From NCBI GenBank assembly GCA_900100895.1, contig FMTX01000018.1, forward strand, positions 16,207-80,206: DNA of 64,000 nucleotides, read 5' to 3'. The DNA comes from Lachnospiraceae bacterium YSD2013. GTDB lineage: Bacteria > Bacillota > Clostridia > Lachnospirales > Lachnospiraceae. Positions 1-6,663 of this stretch are shown here, in pieces; within the stretch, counting starts at the first letter, position 1, and each line of letters begins with the position of its first letter. The notes beneath the pieces were generated by a model. It had not been told where the DNA came from. It was given only the letters and a program-made list of their open reading frames with translations, and ran no database searches. Both the position numbers and the translations under genes were made by a program.

Positions 1-36
1 AATAAAGGCAAACACTGTAGTAACGTATTTCTTCAT
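1..36 (-). CDS. N-terminal fragment of an exported protein, cut by the window edge
   Basis: Only the first 12 codons are inside the window (MKKYVTTVFAFI), reading off the left edge. They follow an excellent ribosome site (AAGGAGGG, about 6 bases upstream). Two lysines followed by a hydrophobic run suggest a signal peptide or a first membrane helix. Nothing more can be said about the product. The gene is divergent from the CYTH gene. Confidence 0.6.
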   Translation of the reverse strand, partial: MKKYVTTVFAFI

Positions 37-59
37 GCAAAACCCTCCTTCGCAAATAG

Positions 60-88
60 ATTATAAATCAGACCGGCAAAGCACTCAA
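60..88 (-). promoter_or_regulatory. sigma-A promoter of the left-edge gene
   Basis: On the minus strand, TTGAGT (83-88) and TATAAT (60-65) are separated by exactly 17 bases, and the ribosome site follows downstream. Seen directly; its use is inferred. Confidence 0.6.
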
Positions 89-189
89 TACGTTTATGTG
101 CGTTTCTTATTACAAATACAACGTGTTATTGTTAATACTATCAAAAGGTGTTATGCTTTTTTCAACAATATTTACAAGGAATAGGCTAT

Positions 190-636
190 ATGGAAATCGA
201 AAGAAAGTTTTTAATAAAAGAAGGTGCCTTCCCCTTCCGTGACTACCCCTACAAGGATTACGAGCAGGGCTATCTTAACACCAAGCCCGTTGTGCGCGTG
301 CGCCACGAGGGTGACGATTACGTCCTTACTTACAAAGGCAAAGGCATGATGGTCCGTGAGGAATACAACCTTCCTTTGAACAAAGAAAGTTTCGAGCACC
401 TAATTGCCAAGGCTGACGGCAACATTATCCGCAAGCGTCGCTACTTTATACCCCTTGGCGAGCTTACTGTCGAGCTTGACGAATTCCGCGAGCCCTTTGC
501 GCCGCTTCTCATGGCCGAAGTCGAGTTTCCGTCGGAAGAAGCCGCACGTTCTTTTGCCCCGCCCGAGTGGTTCGGCGAGGATGTGACGCTTAATAAGGAA
601 TACCACAATGCGACAATGAGTCAAAAGAAATTTTAG
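190..636 (+). CDS. CYTH domain protein (triphosphate-tunnel metalloenzyme family)
   Basis: The 148-residue protein begins with the family hallmark MEIERKFL. It has the alternating Glu/Arg/Lys strands of the CYTH beta-tunnel: VRVRHEGDDYVLTYKGKG near residues 34-51, and VELDEF and MAEVEFPS later. The family binds triphosphates with a divalent metal; members include adenylate cyclases, thiamine triphosphatases and tripolyphosphatases, and the sequence alone does not choose between them. The open frame extends 14 codons upstream to 148, but the internal ATG at 190 matches the family N-terminus exactly and has AAGGA about 10 bases upstream, so I start there. Single gene, sharing a convergent terminator with the transporter gene downstream. 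Confidence 0.9.
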   Translation: MEIERKFLIKEGAFPFRDYPYKDYEQGYLNTKPVVRVRHEGDDYVLTYKGKGMMVREEYNLPLNKESFEHLIAKADGNIIRKRRYFIPLGELTVELDEFREPFAPLLMAEVEFPSEEAARSFAPPEWFGEDVTLNKEYHNATMSQKKF

Positions 637-640
637 ATGT

Positions 641-668
641 AAAAAGCGCCGTTTATACGACGCTTTTT
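641..668. terminator. bidirectional terminator between CYTH and transporter genes
   Basis: A hairpin with arms AAAAAGCG and CGCTTTTT lies between two convergent genes, so a T-run follows the stem on either strand. Confidence 0.8.
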
Positions 669-679
669 CTTATGTTTCA

Positions 680-2857
680 TTAGTTTAAGTATTGTATCCG
701 CGCAAGTTCTGCGTACTTACCTTCCGCGGCGCACAGTTCGTCATGCGTTCCCGCTTCCGTAATCTTTCCATTTTCAAATGCATAAATTCTGTCGCAGTTT
801 CTGATAAGACTGAGCCTGTGAGCGATGATTATCACTGTAATGTCCCGGGCAAAAGAATCGAGTGACTCGGTAAGAGACTTCTCCGTCAAAGCATCCAGAT
901 TGCTGGTGGCTTCGTCAAGTATCAGTATGCGAGGCTTCTTAACAATTGCTCTTGCTATGGCGAGCCTCTGCTTTTGCCCGCCCGACAGATTGGAACCGTT
1001 TTCTTCAATCAGCGTATCGTAACCAAGTGGCATCTCTTCTATGAAGTCATGTGCCATCGCGGTCTTGGCCGCCGCTACCACATCTTCCTGCGTTGCGTGC
1101 TCGCAACCGATAGCTATATTCTCGGTCACCGTACCTCGGAACAAGAAAGTATCCTGAGGAATGTAGACCACATTCTCTCGCAGCGCGCTCTTTGAAATAT
1201 CCGAAATATTGGTTCCGCCAATCTCGATTGTTCCGCCCTTTGCCTCGTAAAATCCGAGAAGGAGCTTGGCTATTGTAGTCTTGCCTGAGCCGCTGTCACC
1301 CACAAAGGCAACATGCTCGCCGGACGCTATATTTGCGCTTATGCCGCTTATTACTTCTTTTCTGAAGCCGTAAGAGAAATGAACATCCTTAACAGAAATG
1401 CTGTTGTCCGCCGGAAAAGCTTTGTCGGCGTCCTTCTTGCCTTCCTCATCAAGCTCCATGACTTCGTTAAGCCTGTCGGCTGCAACCATGGCGGTCTGCA
1501 CCTGAGGCTGGAGGTTAATAATGCTTTTCAACGGTTCCATGAAGAATGACATAAGCGAGCTGAATGCAAGCACCGTACCAATGCTTATCTCGCCCCTTAT
1601 TACGCTCATGGCGCCGACCCAGATTATCACGCTTGTGCCCACAAGCTCGGTGGCACTCTTCAGGGCATCCTGGGCATTTATGGAATAGTACATCTTTGAA
1701 ACGCTGCTCATGTATGCATCAAATCGCGAATCGCCCTTGTCGATGACATTCGTCTCAGTCCGATACGCTTTGACTGTCATGATGCCGTTTAGGGACTCCA
1801 CCAAATGTGAGGTGAGTTTCGCGCCATTCTCCATCACTTCTTCGTTAAGCCTTCTGAAAAGCCCGTTGTAAGCAAGCGCAATCACCGCATATACCAGCAC
1901 TACCGCAAGGGCAATAAAGAACATCTTTGCATTCTGCAAGTACAGAACTATCGCCCCGGCAATGGCCATCAGCGTATCTACCATTATCGTGACCGTCGCC
2001 CCGATGACAGCCTCCCTGACCTTGCCCGCGTCGGTGAACCTCGAAACCACCTCACCGATTCTTCTGCTGTCAAAGAAAGTCATCGGCAGCTTCATAACAT
2101 GCTTAAAATATCCAAACACCAGTGAAGTATCCACTTTTCTTCCAAGCGATATCAAAAGGTGCCTTCTGAAGGCGTTTAACAATACCCTGAAAACATTTAG
2201 CAAAATAACGCCGACAGAAACCGCCGCAAGCGTCTTTTCAAGCGCATTCGGAAGGATATCATCAAGGATTTCTTTTAAAAAGAAAGAGCTGAGAATTCCG
2301 GCAGCCGAAAAAAGAACGGATGCGGCAAAAACTGCCGCAAGTATACCTCTGTGTGTAAGCAATACTTCAAGCGCTTTTCTTATGCCGCCTTTTGACCGTG
2401 CCATGGTCGGCGCTTCATCAGTTTTTTCAAGAACAACAATTACACCCGACCACTTATATGTGTGGCGGCCTTTTGCCGGTTTTTTCTTTCCCGTAAATTC
2501 ATCTATAGTTAAATGCACCAATCCCGCTGCAGGATCGGCGATTATCAGTTTTCCGTCTTTAATCTTATGTATTACTACAAAGTGAAGTAAGCCATCGTCT
2601 ACCACCACGTGGGCAATGCATGGCGTGTCAAGGTCACTTGTAAGTGCCTCTTCGGTGCCTTTGTAGCCTTTGGCATTATATCCGAGTCTCGATGCGGCAT
2701 AAATCAACCCCTTAACATTCGTGCCCATCTTGTCGGTTCCCGCAGCCTCGCGAATCTTGGCGATGCTGACTCTTCTGTTATCCTGTTTGCATATCGTGGC
2801 AAGACATGCTGCCGCACAATCCGTCACATCGTGCTGTCTGACACATGCATACTTCAT
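680..2857 (-). CDS. Peptidase-containing ABC transporter (C39 peptidase + exporter), bacteriocin/peptide export
   Basis: The protein of about 725 residues combines leader removal and export of double-glycine peptides. Residues 1-125 form a C39 cysteine peptidase: Q8 and C14 (QHDVTDCAAACLA), catalytic H92 in LHFVVIH and D108 in ADPA. A six-helix ABC exporter domain follows (about 165-450), then a nucleotide-binding domain with Walker A GDSGSGKTT, signature LSGGQKQRLAIARA and Walker B ILILDEATSNLD. The frame opens at 2884, but ATG 2857 gives the normal C39 N-terminus and has GGAG 9 bases upstream. It lies directly downstream of a small double-glycine precursor gene (2946-3077), separated by a leaky-looking terminator. 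No HlyD-type accessory protein or modification enzyme is nearby. By family knowledge it should cut after GG and export the core peptide. Confidence 0.92.
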   Translation of the reverse strand: MKYACVRQHDVTDCAAACLATICKQDNRRVSIAKIREAAGTDKMGTNVKGLIYAASRLGYNAKGYKGTEEALTSDLDTPCIAHVVVDDGLLHFVVIHKIKDGKLIIADPAAGLVHLTIDEFTGKKKPAKGRHTYKWSGVIVVLEKTDEAPTMARSKGGIRKALEVLLTHRGILAAVFAASVLFSAAGILSSFFLKEILDDILPNALEKTLAAVSVGVILLNVFRVLLNAFRRHLLISLGRKVDTSLVFGYFKHVMKLPMTFFDSRRIGEVVSRFTDAGKVREAVIGATVTIMVDTLMAIAGAIVLYLQNAKMFFIALAVVLVYAVIALAYNGLFRRLNEEVMENGAKLTSHLVESLNGIMTVKAYRTETNVIDKGDSRFDAYMSSVSKMYYSINAQDALKSATELVGTSVIIWVGAMSVIRGEISIGTVLAFSSLMSFFMEPLKSIINLQPQVQTAMVAADRLNEVMELDEEGKKDADKAFPADNSISVKDVHFSYGFRKEVISGISANIASGEHVAFVGDSGSGKTTIAKLLLGFYEAKGGTIEIGGTNISDISKSALRENVVYIPQDTFLFRGTVTENIAIGCEHATQEDVVAAAKTAMAHDFIEEMPLGYDTLIEENGSNLSGGQKQRLAIARAIVKKPRILILDEATSNLDALTEKSLTESLDSFARDITVIIIAHRLSLIRNCDRIYAFENGKITEAGTHDELCAAEGKYAELARIQYLN

Positions 2858-2879
2858 CTTCCCATTCTCCATACAAATA

Positions 2880-2908
2880 AACATCCACCCGCGGTGCGAG
2901 TGGATGTT
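2880..2908 (-). terminator. intercistronic hairpin between precursor peptide and exporter
   Basis: Arms AACATCCAC and GTGGATGTT are followed on the minus strand by TTATTTGT. It sits between the precursor peptide gene and the transporter start. An imperfect terminator here would give much more peptide mRNA than transporter mRNA, as is common in bacteriocin operons. Seen as a hairpin; the regulatory role is inferred. Confidence 0.6.
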
Positions 2909-2945
2909 TAATATTAAATTACCAAATAGATGCGAAATCGGTCAA

Positions 2946-3077
2946 TTAGTGACCGCCGCCGGAGCCGGCCAATCCGCCCCATACTTTTTCCCAGTCAACA
3001 GGAAGATATTCCAACTGTCCACCGTTTACGGTCTCAAGCTCCTGGTCGCTTAATTCAACTAAAAGCTCTTTCTTCAT
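2946..3077 (-). CDS. Double-glycine leader precursor peptide A (43 residues)
   Basis: A small gene directly upstream of the C39 exporter. The 20-residue leader MKKELLVELSDQELETVNGG ends in the GG cleavage site typical of C39 substrates, with the usual spaced hydrophobic residues and ELE(T/x)V pattern. The predicted core is 23 residues, starts QLEY, contains LPVDWEKVWGG and ends in a Gly-rich GSGGGH; it has no Cys. A strong ribosome site (AAAGGAGAG) lies about 9 bases upstream of ATG 3077. Its leader is almost superimposable on that of the peptide at 4905-5030. The product could be a bacteriocin or a signalling peptide; nothing in the core decides. No lanthionine, radical-SAM or other maturation gene is adjacent. 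Confidence 0.87.
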   Translation of the reverse strand: MKKELLVELSDQELETVNGGQLEYLPVDWEKVWGGLAGSGGGH

Positions 3078-3119
3078 ACCTAAACTCTCCTTTCTAAACT
3101 GTAATCTATTTCAATAATG

Positions 3120-3182
3120 CCCCAATGTTTCTTGCAAGAATTGGTATGAGGCAATTATAATTCATCTGTCAACTTTTGAAAA
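3120..3182 (-). promoter_or_regulatory. promoter and palindrome upstream of precursor peptide A
   Basis: On the minus strand a TATAAT (3154-3159) has TTTTCA (3177-3182) 17 bases upstream. Between this and the gene lies the palindrome TTCTTGCAAGAA (about 3129-3140), flanked by ATTGG-like arms, in the 5' leader. The palindrome is a candidate operator or RNA hairpin; the function is inferred. Confidence 0.45.
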
Positions 3183-3240
3183 GGGGTTTAATTGTTAAAT
3201 AATATTAATTTTTTCTATACATAGTCTAACATTGCTTCGC

Positions 3241-3276
3241 AAAAAAAGGAGCTGTACCACACGGTACAACTCCTTT
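3241..3276 (-). terminator. terminator of the four-helix membrane protein gene
   Basis: A long stem (AAAGGAGcTGTACC / GGTACAaCTCCTTT) is followed on the minus strand by a T-run, just downstream of the gene ending at 3305. Confidence 0.85.
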
Positions 3277-3304
3277 ATAACCATTTTCACAATAAATCTA
3301 TTCT

Positions 3305-4039
3305 TTACTCGTCAGCTTCGCCGTCTTCAAGCTTAATGCCTTCAGCTTCGATGTTGTCGCGCTTTGCACAGGTCTTGCAAAGACGAGTCTTGTTGTCGGC
3401 GATTGCCTGATCGACATCACCTTCGTACAATGTATCGCTGTTGTTTAAGTGTGAGCAGTCTGCGCTGGTGTGATATACCTTACCGAACTGTGTCCAGTAT
3501 ACTTCGCCGGTAATGGCTGCTTCTGCAGCTGCCTTTTCTTCGGAAGAAATAGGGTTCCAGTCGTAGCTGCATAAGCCGCCGATTAAGAGTGCGATGATAC
3601 CTACAACTACTGCGATAGCCTTGGTCTTCTTATCAAGCTTGTTCTGCTTGTCGGTGAAGATCAAAATGATGTAAGGAAGGAAAGCAATGATACATACGAT
3701 AACTCCCATGTTGTTCCAAAGGAAGAACTTAACGGGGTTCTTCTTGGATGCGGGATCGATGCGGTTAGCTTTCTTCCAAAGCTGGGAACCGATGATTACA
3801 AAGATTAAATCAAGAACCAGAACACCGATAATACCTGCAAGTGTAGGTAAAGGTAATCTGATCTTGTCAAAATATAATAAAAATCCTAATACTTCAAAAC
3901 AAATTGCAACAAGCCAGCAAATAATTGCGCCGCATCTTAAGCCACCTGCGTTGCCTACAGGCTTAGCTTCTTTAATGGTCTTACCGTCTTCGGTCTTCTC
4001 AACCTTGACGATTTTGCGTTCCTTTTTCTCTTCTGCCAT
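3305..4039 (-). CDS. Four-helix membrane protein with Ada-like Cys/His C-terminal domain
   Basis: The 244-residue protein has a charged N-terminus (about 1-30) and four hydrophobic segments near 37-57, 67-86, 110-128 and 141-158. Its soluble C-terminal domain contains VYHTSADCSHL (C195, H197) and CKTC (C221, C224). This YH..CxxL...CxxC arrangement recurs in bacterial proteins related to the metal-binding segment of Ada and in some nuclease-associated domains; it probably binds zinc. The specific role is unknown. The gene has its own ribosome site (GGGAGAG) and its own terminator, so it is not co-transcribed with the precursor peptide 230 bases downstream. A link to peptide export or immunity is possible but rests on position alone. 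Confidence 0.75.
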   Translation of the reverse strand: MAEEKKERKIVKVEKTEDGKTIKEAKPVGNAGGLRCGAIICWLVAICFEVLGFLLYFDKIRLPLPTLAGIIGVLVLDLIFVIIGSQLWKKANRIDPASKKNPVKFFLWNNMGVIVCIIAFLPYIILIFTDKQNKLDKKTKAIAVVVGIIALLIGGLCSYDWNPISSEEKAAAEAAITGEVYWTQFGKVYHTSADCSHLNNSDTLYEGDVDQAIADNKTRLCKTCAKRDNIEAEGIKLEDGEADE

Positions 4040-4220
4040 GGTTACTCTCCCTGTATGATAGTGTGTGCGCGGGTACCTCCCGCGCCAAAATTATTATATA
4101 ACAAAATAAACTGTCATTTCAATACTTTGCGTCTTCTATGATAGATAATAATTGACTTTTTCTTGCTAAAAACTCATAATTAAATTCAAAGAGGTATAGC
4201 CCTCGGAAAAGGAGAGAATC

Positions 4221-4808
4221 ATGGATTTATCTAATGTTTTGGGCCTTTTATCAGGCGGCGAAGTAAGTAAAGTTAGTAAAGAAACAGGCGCATCCACCAA
4301 GGATGTCACAAGCGTTTTGACAACAGCTCTTCCCCTCCTTGCAGGCGGAGCCGATAAAAAGAAAGCGAGCGAAGCTGCGGCCAAGAAAACCGGCCTCTCC
4401 CTTGAGACCGTTCTTCCCATCATCACCGCTGCACTTCCCCTTCTCCAGAAACTAATCAACACCAATGCCGATGAAGAAACCACTTCCACCGGCAAGAAGA
4501 AGAAAAAGAAGCCCGCAGCCGGACAGTCTCAGGCATCCGGCGCTCTCGGCCTTCTCGGCGGATTACTCGGTGGCGGAAGCTCCTCAGGTAGCAGCTCAGG
4601 CGGCGGATTGTTAAGCGGTCTTGCAAGCTTGGTAAACACCTCTACCGAAGAGGAAGAAGAAAAACCTAAGAAACCCGCAACCAAGAAGAAAAAGACTACT
4701 TCAAGCAGCACTACAGCTAAGAAGAAACCCGCAAGCAGCACTACTGCTGCCAAGAAGAAAACTTCTTCAAGCACCACGGCCAAGAAAAAGACTACTGTCA
4801 AGAAATAG
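4221..4808 (+). CDS. DUF937-like protein with lysine-rich, histone H1-like tail
   Basis: The 195-residue protein has a helical N-terminal part (1-80; VLGLLSGGEVSKVSKETG, LTTALPLLAGG, LPIITAALPLLQKLI), which resembles the DUF937 family. A Gly/Ser-rich linker (about 104-135) and an acidic patch (EEEEE, 143-147) follow. The tail from about 148 to 195 is built of repeated blocks of Lys, Thr, Ser and Ala (TTAKKKPASS, TTAKKK), as in histone H1-like and nucleoid-binding tails. No signal peptide is visible. The ribosome site AAAAGGAGAG is strong. The tail suggests binding to nucleic acid or another polyanion; that is inference. Single gene between divergent and convergent neighbours. Confidence 0.75.
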   Translation: MDLSNVLGLLSGGEVSKVSKETGASTKDVTSVLTTALPLLAGGADKKKASEAAAKKTGLSLETVLPIITAALPLLQKLINTNADEETTSTGKKKKKKPAAGQSQASGALGLLGGLLGGGSSSGSSSGGGLLSGLASLVNTSTEEEEEKPKKPATKKKKTTSSSTTAKKKPASSTTAAKKKTSSSTTAKKKTTVKK

Positions 4809-4830
4809 AAAGATTCTTGCAAACAGATAA

Positions 4831-4861
4831 AGGGACCTGCCCTCAAGGCAAGTCCCTTTTT
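4831..4861. terminator. terminator after the DUF937-like gene, also facing precursor peptide B
   Basis: The stem AGGGACcTGCC / GGCAaGTCCCT is followed by TTTTT on the plus strand. On the minus strand, downstream of precursor peptide B, a shorter TTTA follows, so it may act in both directions. Confidence 0.8.
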
Positions 4862-4904
4862 AGTTTCGAATTGTTCGTTGTTAGGTCAATTGGTTTAGCT
4901 CCAA

Positions 4905-5030
4905 TCACGGACTTGCGCCGTAGGGCTTACCATTTCCATACATCTCATTGAGAGGAAGGCATACATACTTGCCGCCATCAACCGTTTCAAGTTCTTCTTC
5001 TTCCAACTCGATTAAAAGATTCTTCTCCAT
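4905..5030 (-). CDS. Double-glycine leader precursor peptide B (41 residues)
   Basis: The leader MEKNLLIELEEEELETVDGG is nearly identical in pattern to that of precursor A (shared MxKxLLxELxxxELETVxGG), so both should be processed by the C39 exporter at 680-2857. The predicted 21-residue core begins KYVCLPLNE, has one Cys, carries YGNGKPYG and ends ASP. Both cores share a YxxLP or EYLP segment followed by V/L and D/N. The ribosome site GGAAAGGAGAG is strong and well placed. The gene stands alone, downstream of the ArsA operon terminator. YGNG recalls class IIa bacteriocins, but the second Cys and the family length are missing. A bacteriocin or signal role is inferred. Confidence 0.85.
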   Translation of the reverse strand: MEKNLLIELEEEELETVDGGKYVCLPLNEMYGNGKPYGASP

Positions 5031-5218
5031 ATTGAACTCTCCTTTCCTAATGTACCATAATACCTATCGGTGAACTTATTGTACACCATCATTCTAAGTG
5101 TTTATATGCATATAATTAACGAATAGCGTAACTACTTTTTGTATAAAATATCCTATAGAACATATAATGCCTGCAGCATTTGCGAATACAGTCTCTTTAT
5201 GAGTAATCAATCAAAAAA

Positions 5219-5248
5219 CAGACCGACCAATTCACGAGGTCGGTCTGT
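5219..5248 (-). terminator. terminator of the ArsA operon
   Basis: A perfect 10-base stem (CAGACCGACC / GGTCGGTCTG) is followed on the minus strand by TTTTTTG, directly after the last ArsA gene. Confidence 0.9.
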
Positions 5249-5252
5249 GTAT

Positions 5253-6407
5253 TTATCCAAAACTTATAATCAGATATCCCTCTTCGAATTTTGCTCCCGT
5301 AACATTGAGTTCTTTAAACTCTGCCGGCACAGGGAACCTGCGGCGCTCGTTCTTGACGCCTACGGTTATTTCGGAACCGTCCTGGTTAAGCTCGAGTTCT
5401 TCTTTGGCTGCAAAAGGAAGGTAGATGGTGAGAGTTCGTGCGGCGCTGTCTACACGGTACATTTCTTTTTTGAAGAGGACCTCATCGGGCTGCATGTCCT
5501 TAAACATAAGGTCGCCGATTCTGCCTAGGTCATCGACGGTGCGAAGCTCGCTGCCCTGAAGCTCCACGTAAATCTTGGGCACTTCGCCGAAGCATTCTTT
5601 AATCTCTGCCAGGCCTTCCTCCTGACGCTTAATCCACTTGTTGAAGTAGCCTTCCATGGCCTTCGCGGGGTAAATGTGGTTCACGATTACCGCGTCCACG
5701 TTGTAGTGGTAGAGGTAAAGGCAGGTGAAGTTACGCTTCGCCTCGCTGATTACGATTTTCTCGGGTGTTGTCACCACTCTGAGGCTGACGGTGTCCGTGT
5801 CGAGCATCAGCTTCTGAAGGCGCTGCATCTTGTCCATGAGATACTCAACGTCGTCGAATACGTTCTCGCCGGGCATGGGAATCTTCATGAGCCCTTCTAC
5901 CACGGGGCCTGCTACTTTCACGCCCACTTTCTTCATGGGAAGCACCTTGTCAATGAGTGTCGAGAAGCGCTCGGGATACTTAAGCAGCGACAGTGTCTCG
6001 CCTGTGGGGGCGCAGTCTACGATGATTACGTCGTACCTGCCGCTTTCATACATCTCCAGAATCTTAAACATAGAAAACAGTTCTTCAAGTCCCGGAAAAA
6101 CAAGGAGCTCCTCCGCCTCGATTCCACCTTCACCCCTGCTGGTTATGAGGCGCTTCATGTAGTCCTTGAGATTGCCCCAGCTTTTCTCCCCCTCGTAAAC
6201 CGTATCGATTTCCATGGCATCGAGATTGTCGGTGACCTTGGTGGCCTCGCGCCCTACCTTGCAGTCAAAAGAATCTCCCAGGCTGTGGGCCTGATCGGTA
6301 CTCATGATGAGCACCTTCTTACCGGCGCGTGCCAGTTTCACGGCAGTCGCGGCAGCCATACTGGTCTTGCCGACGCCGCCTTTGCCTGTATATATAATCA
6401 CTCTCAT
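5253..6407 (-). CDS. ArsA/Get3-family ATPase with C-terminal HSP20-like domain (second copy in operon)
   Basis: The 384-residue protein is a deviant-Walker P-loop ATPase: GKGGVGKTS at residues 8-16 (signature Lys in KGGVGKT), STDQAHSLGD near 36-45 and the family motif DCAPTGETLSLLKYPE. The last 75 residues (TLTIYLPFAAKEELELNQ...RRRFPVP) match the HSP20-like domain often found at the C-terminus of bacterial ArsA proteins. The family includes arsenite-pump ATPases and tail-anchored-protein chaperones. No ArsB, ArsR or ArsD is near, so arsenic resistance is not supported. It is the last gene of the MarR-ArsA-80aa-ArsA operon; ribosome site AAGGAGAA. Client or substrate unknown. Confidence 0.88.
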   Translation of the reverse strand: MRVIIYTGKGGVGKTSMAAATAVKLARAGKKVLIMSTDQAHSLGDSFDCKVGREATKVTDNLDAMEIDTVYEGEKSWGNLKDYMKRLITSRGEGGIEAEELLVFPGLEELFSMFKILEMYESGRYDVIIVDCAPTGETLSLLKYPERFSTLIDKVLPMKKVGVKVAGPVVEGLMKIPMPGENVFDDVEYLMDKMQRLQKLMLDTDTVSLRVVTTPEKIVISEAKRNFTCLYLYHYNVDAVIVNHIYPAKAMEGYFNKWIKRQEEGLAEIKECFGEVPKIYVELQGSELRTVDDLGRIGDLMFKDMQPDEVLFKKEMYRVDSAARTLTIYLPFAAKEELELNQDGSEITVGVKNERRRFPVPAEFKELNVTGAKFEEGYLIISFG

Positions 6408-6420
6408 GTGTGTGTTCTCC

Positions 6421-6663
6421 TTACTGAATGTCTACTTTCTTGACGCGGTCTTCGGTCTCCCCGCTATTGTCGGTGCCGGCGCCCGCGCCCGTTCCGAAGG
6501 CGCACTCGCGCCCGAATCTTATGACGCTTTCTTTTACCAGCGCCTTCAGCTCCTTGGCTATCACTTCAATATGTCCTGCCGACTCCTTGGGAAGGAGCTC
6601 CATTATTGCTTTCTTTTGATACTCGCTTGCGCGTTTGATTCGTTGTCTTAACTCTCTATTCAT
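6421..6663 (-). CDS. 80-residue protein between two ArsA ATPases
   Basis: It overlaps the end of the upstream ArsA gene by 8 bases and has a strong ribosome site (AAGGAGA) inside it; the second ArsA gene starts 13 bases later, so translation is probably coupled. The N-terminal 50 residues are charged and helical (RQRIKRASEYQKKAIMELLPKE); the tail is Gly/Ala then acidic/basic (GTGAGAGTDNSGETED). There is no membrane segment. I do not recognise the family. Its fixed place between the two ATPases suggests a subunit or adaptor for them, which is inference. Confidence 0.75.
   Translation of the reverse strand: MNRELRQRIKRASEYQKKAIMELLPKESAGHIEVIAKELKALVKESVIRFGRECAFGTGAGAGTDNSGETEDRVKKVDIQ

Noticed and set aside
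3154..3176. TTGACA close to TATAAT upstream of precursor peptide A as a promoter pair
   Set aside because: The two boxes are only 7 bases apart; a TTTTCA at the proper 17-base distance is the better -35 candidate.
4905..5030. Precursor peptide B as a class IIa (pediocin-like) bacteriocin because of YGNG
   Set aside because: The motif lies near the C-terminus, the following V-C pattern and second Cys are absent, and the core is only 21 residues. The resemblance is probably chance.
5676..6443. A long plus-strand open frame (255 codons) opposite the ArsA gene
   Set aside because: It is a mirror of the well-supported minus-strand ATPase, lacks a ribosome site and has no recognisable domain. The same applies to other long antisense frames, such as 29527-30411 opposite feoB and 37083-37985 opposite the HD-GYP gene.
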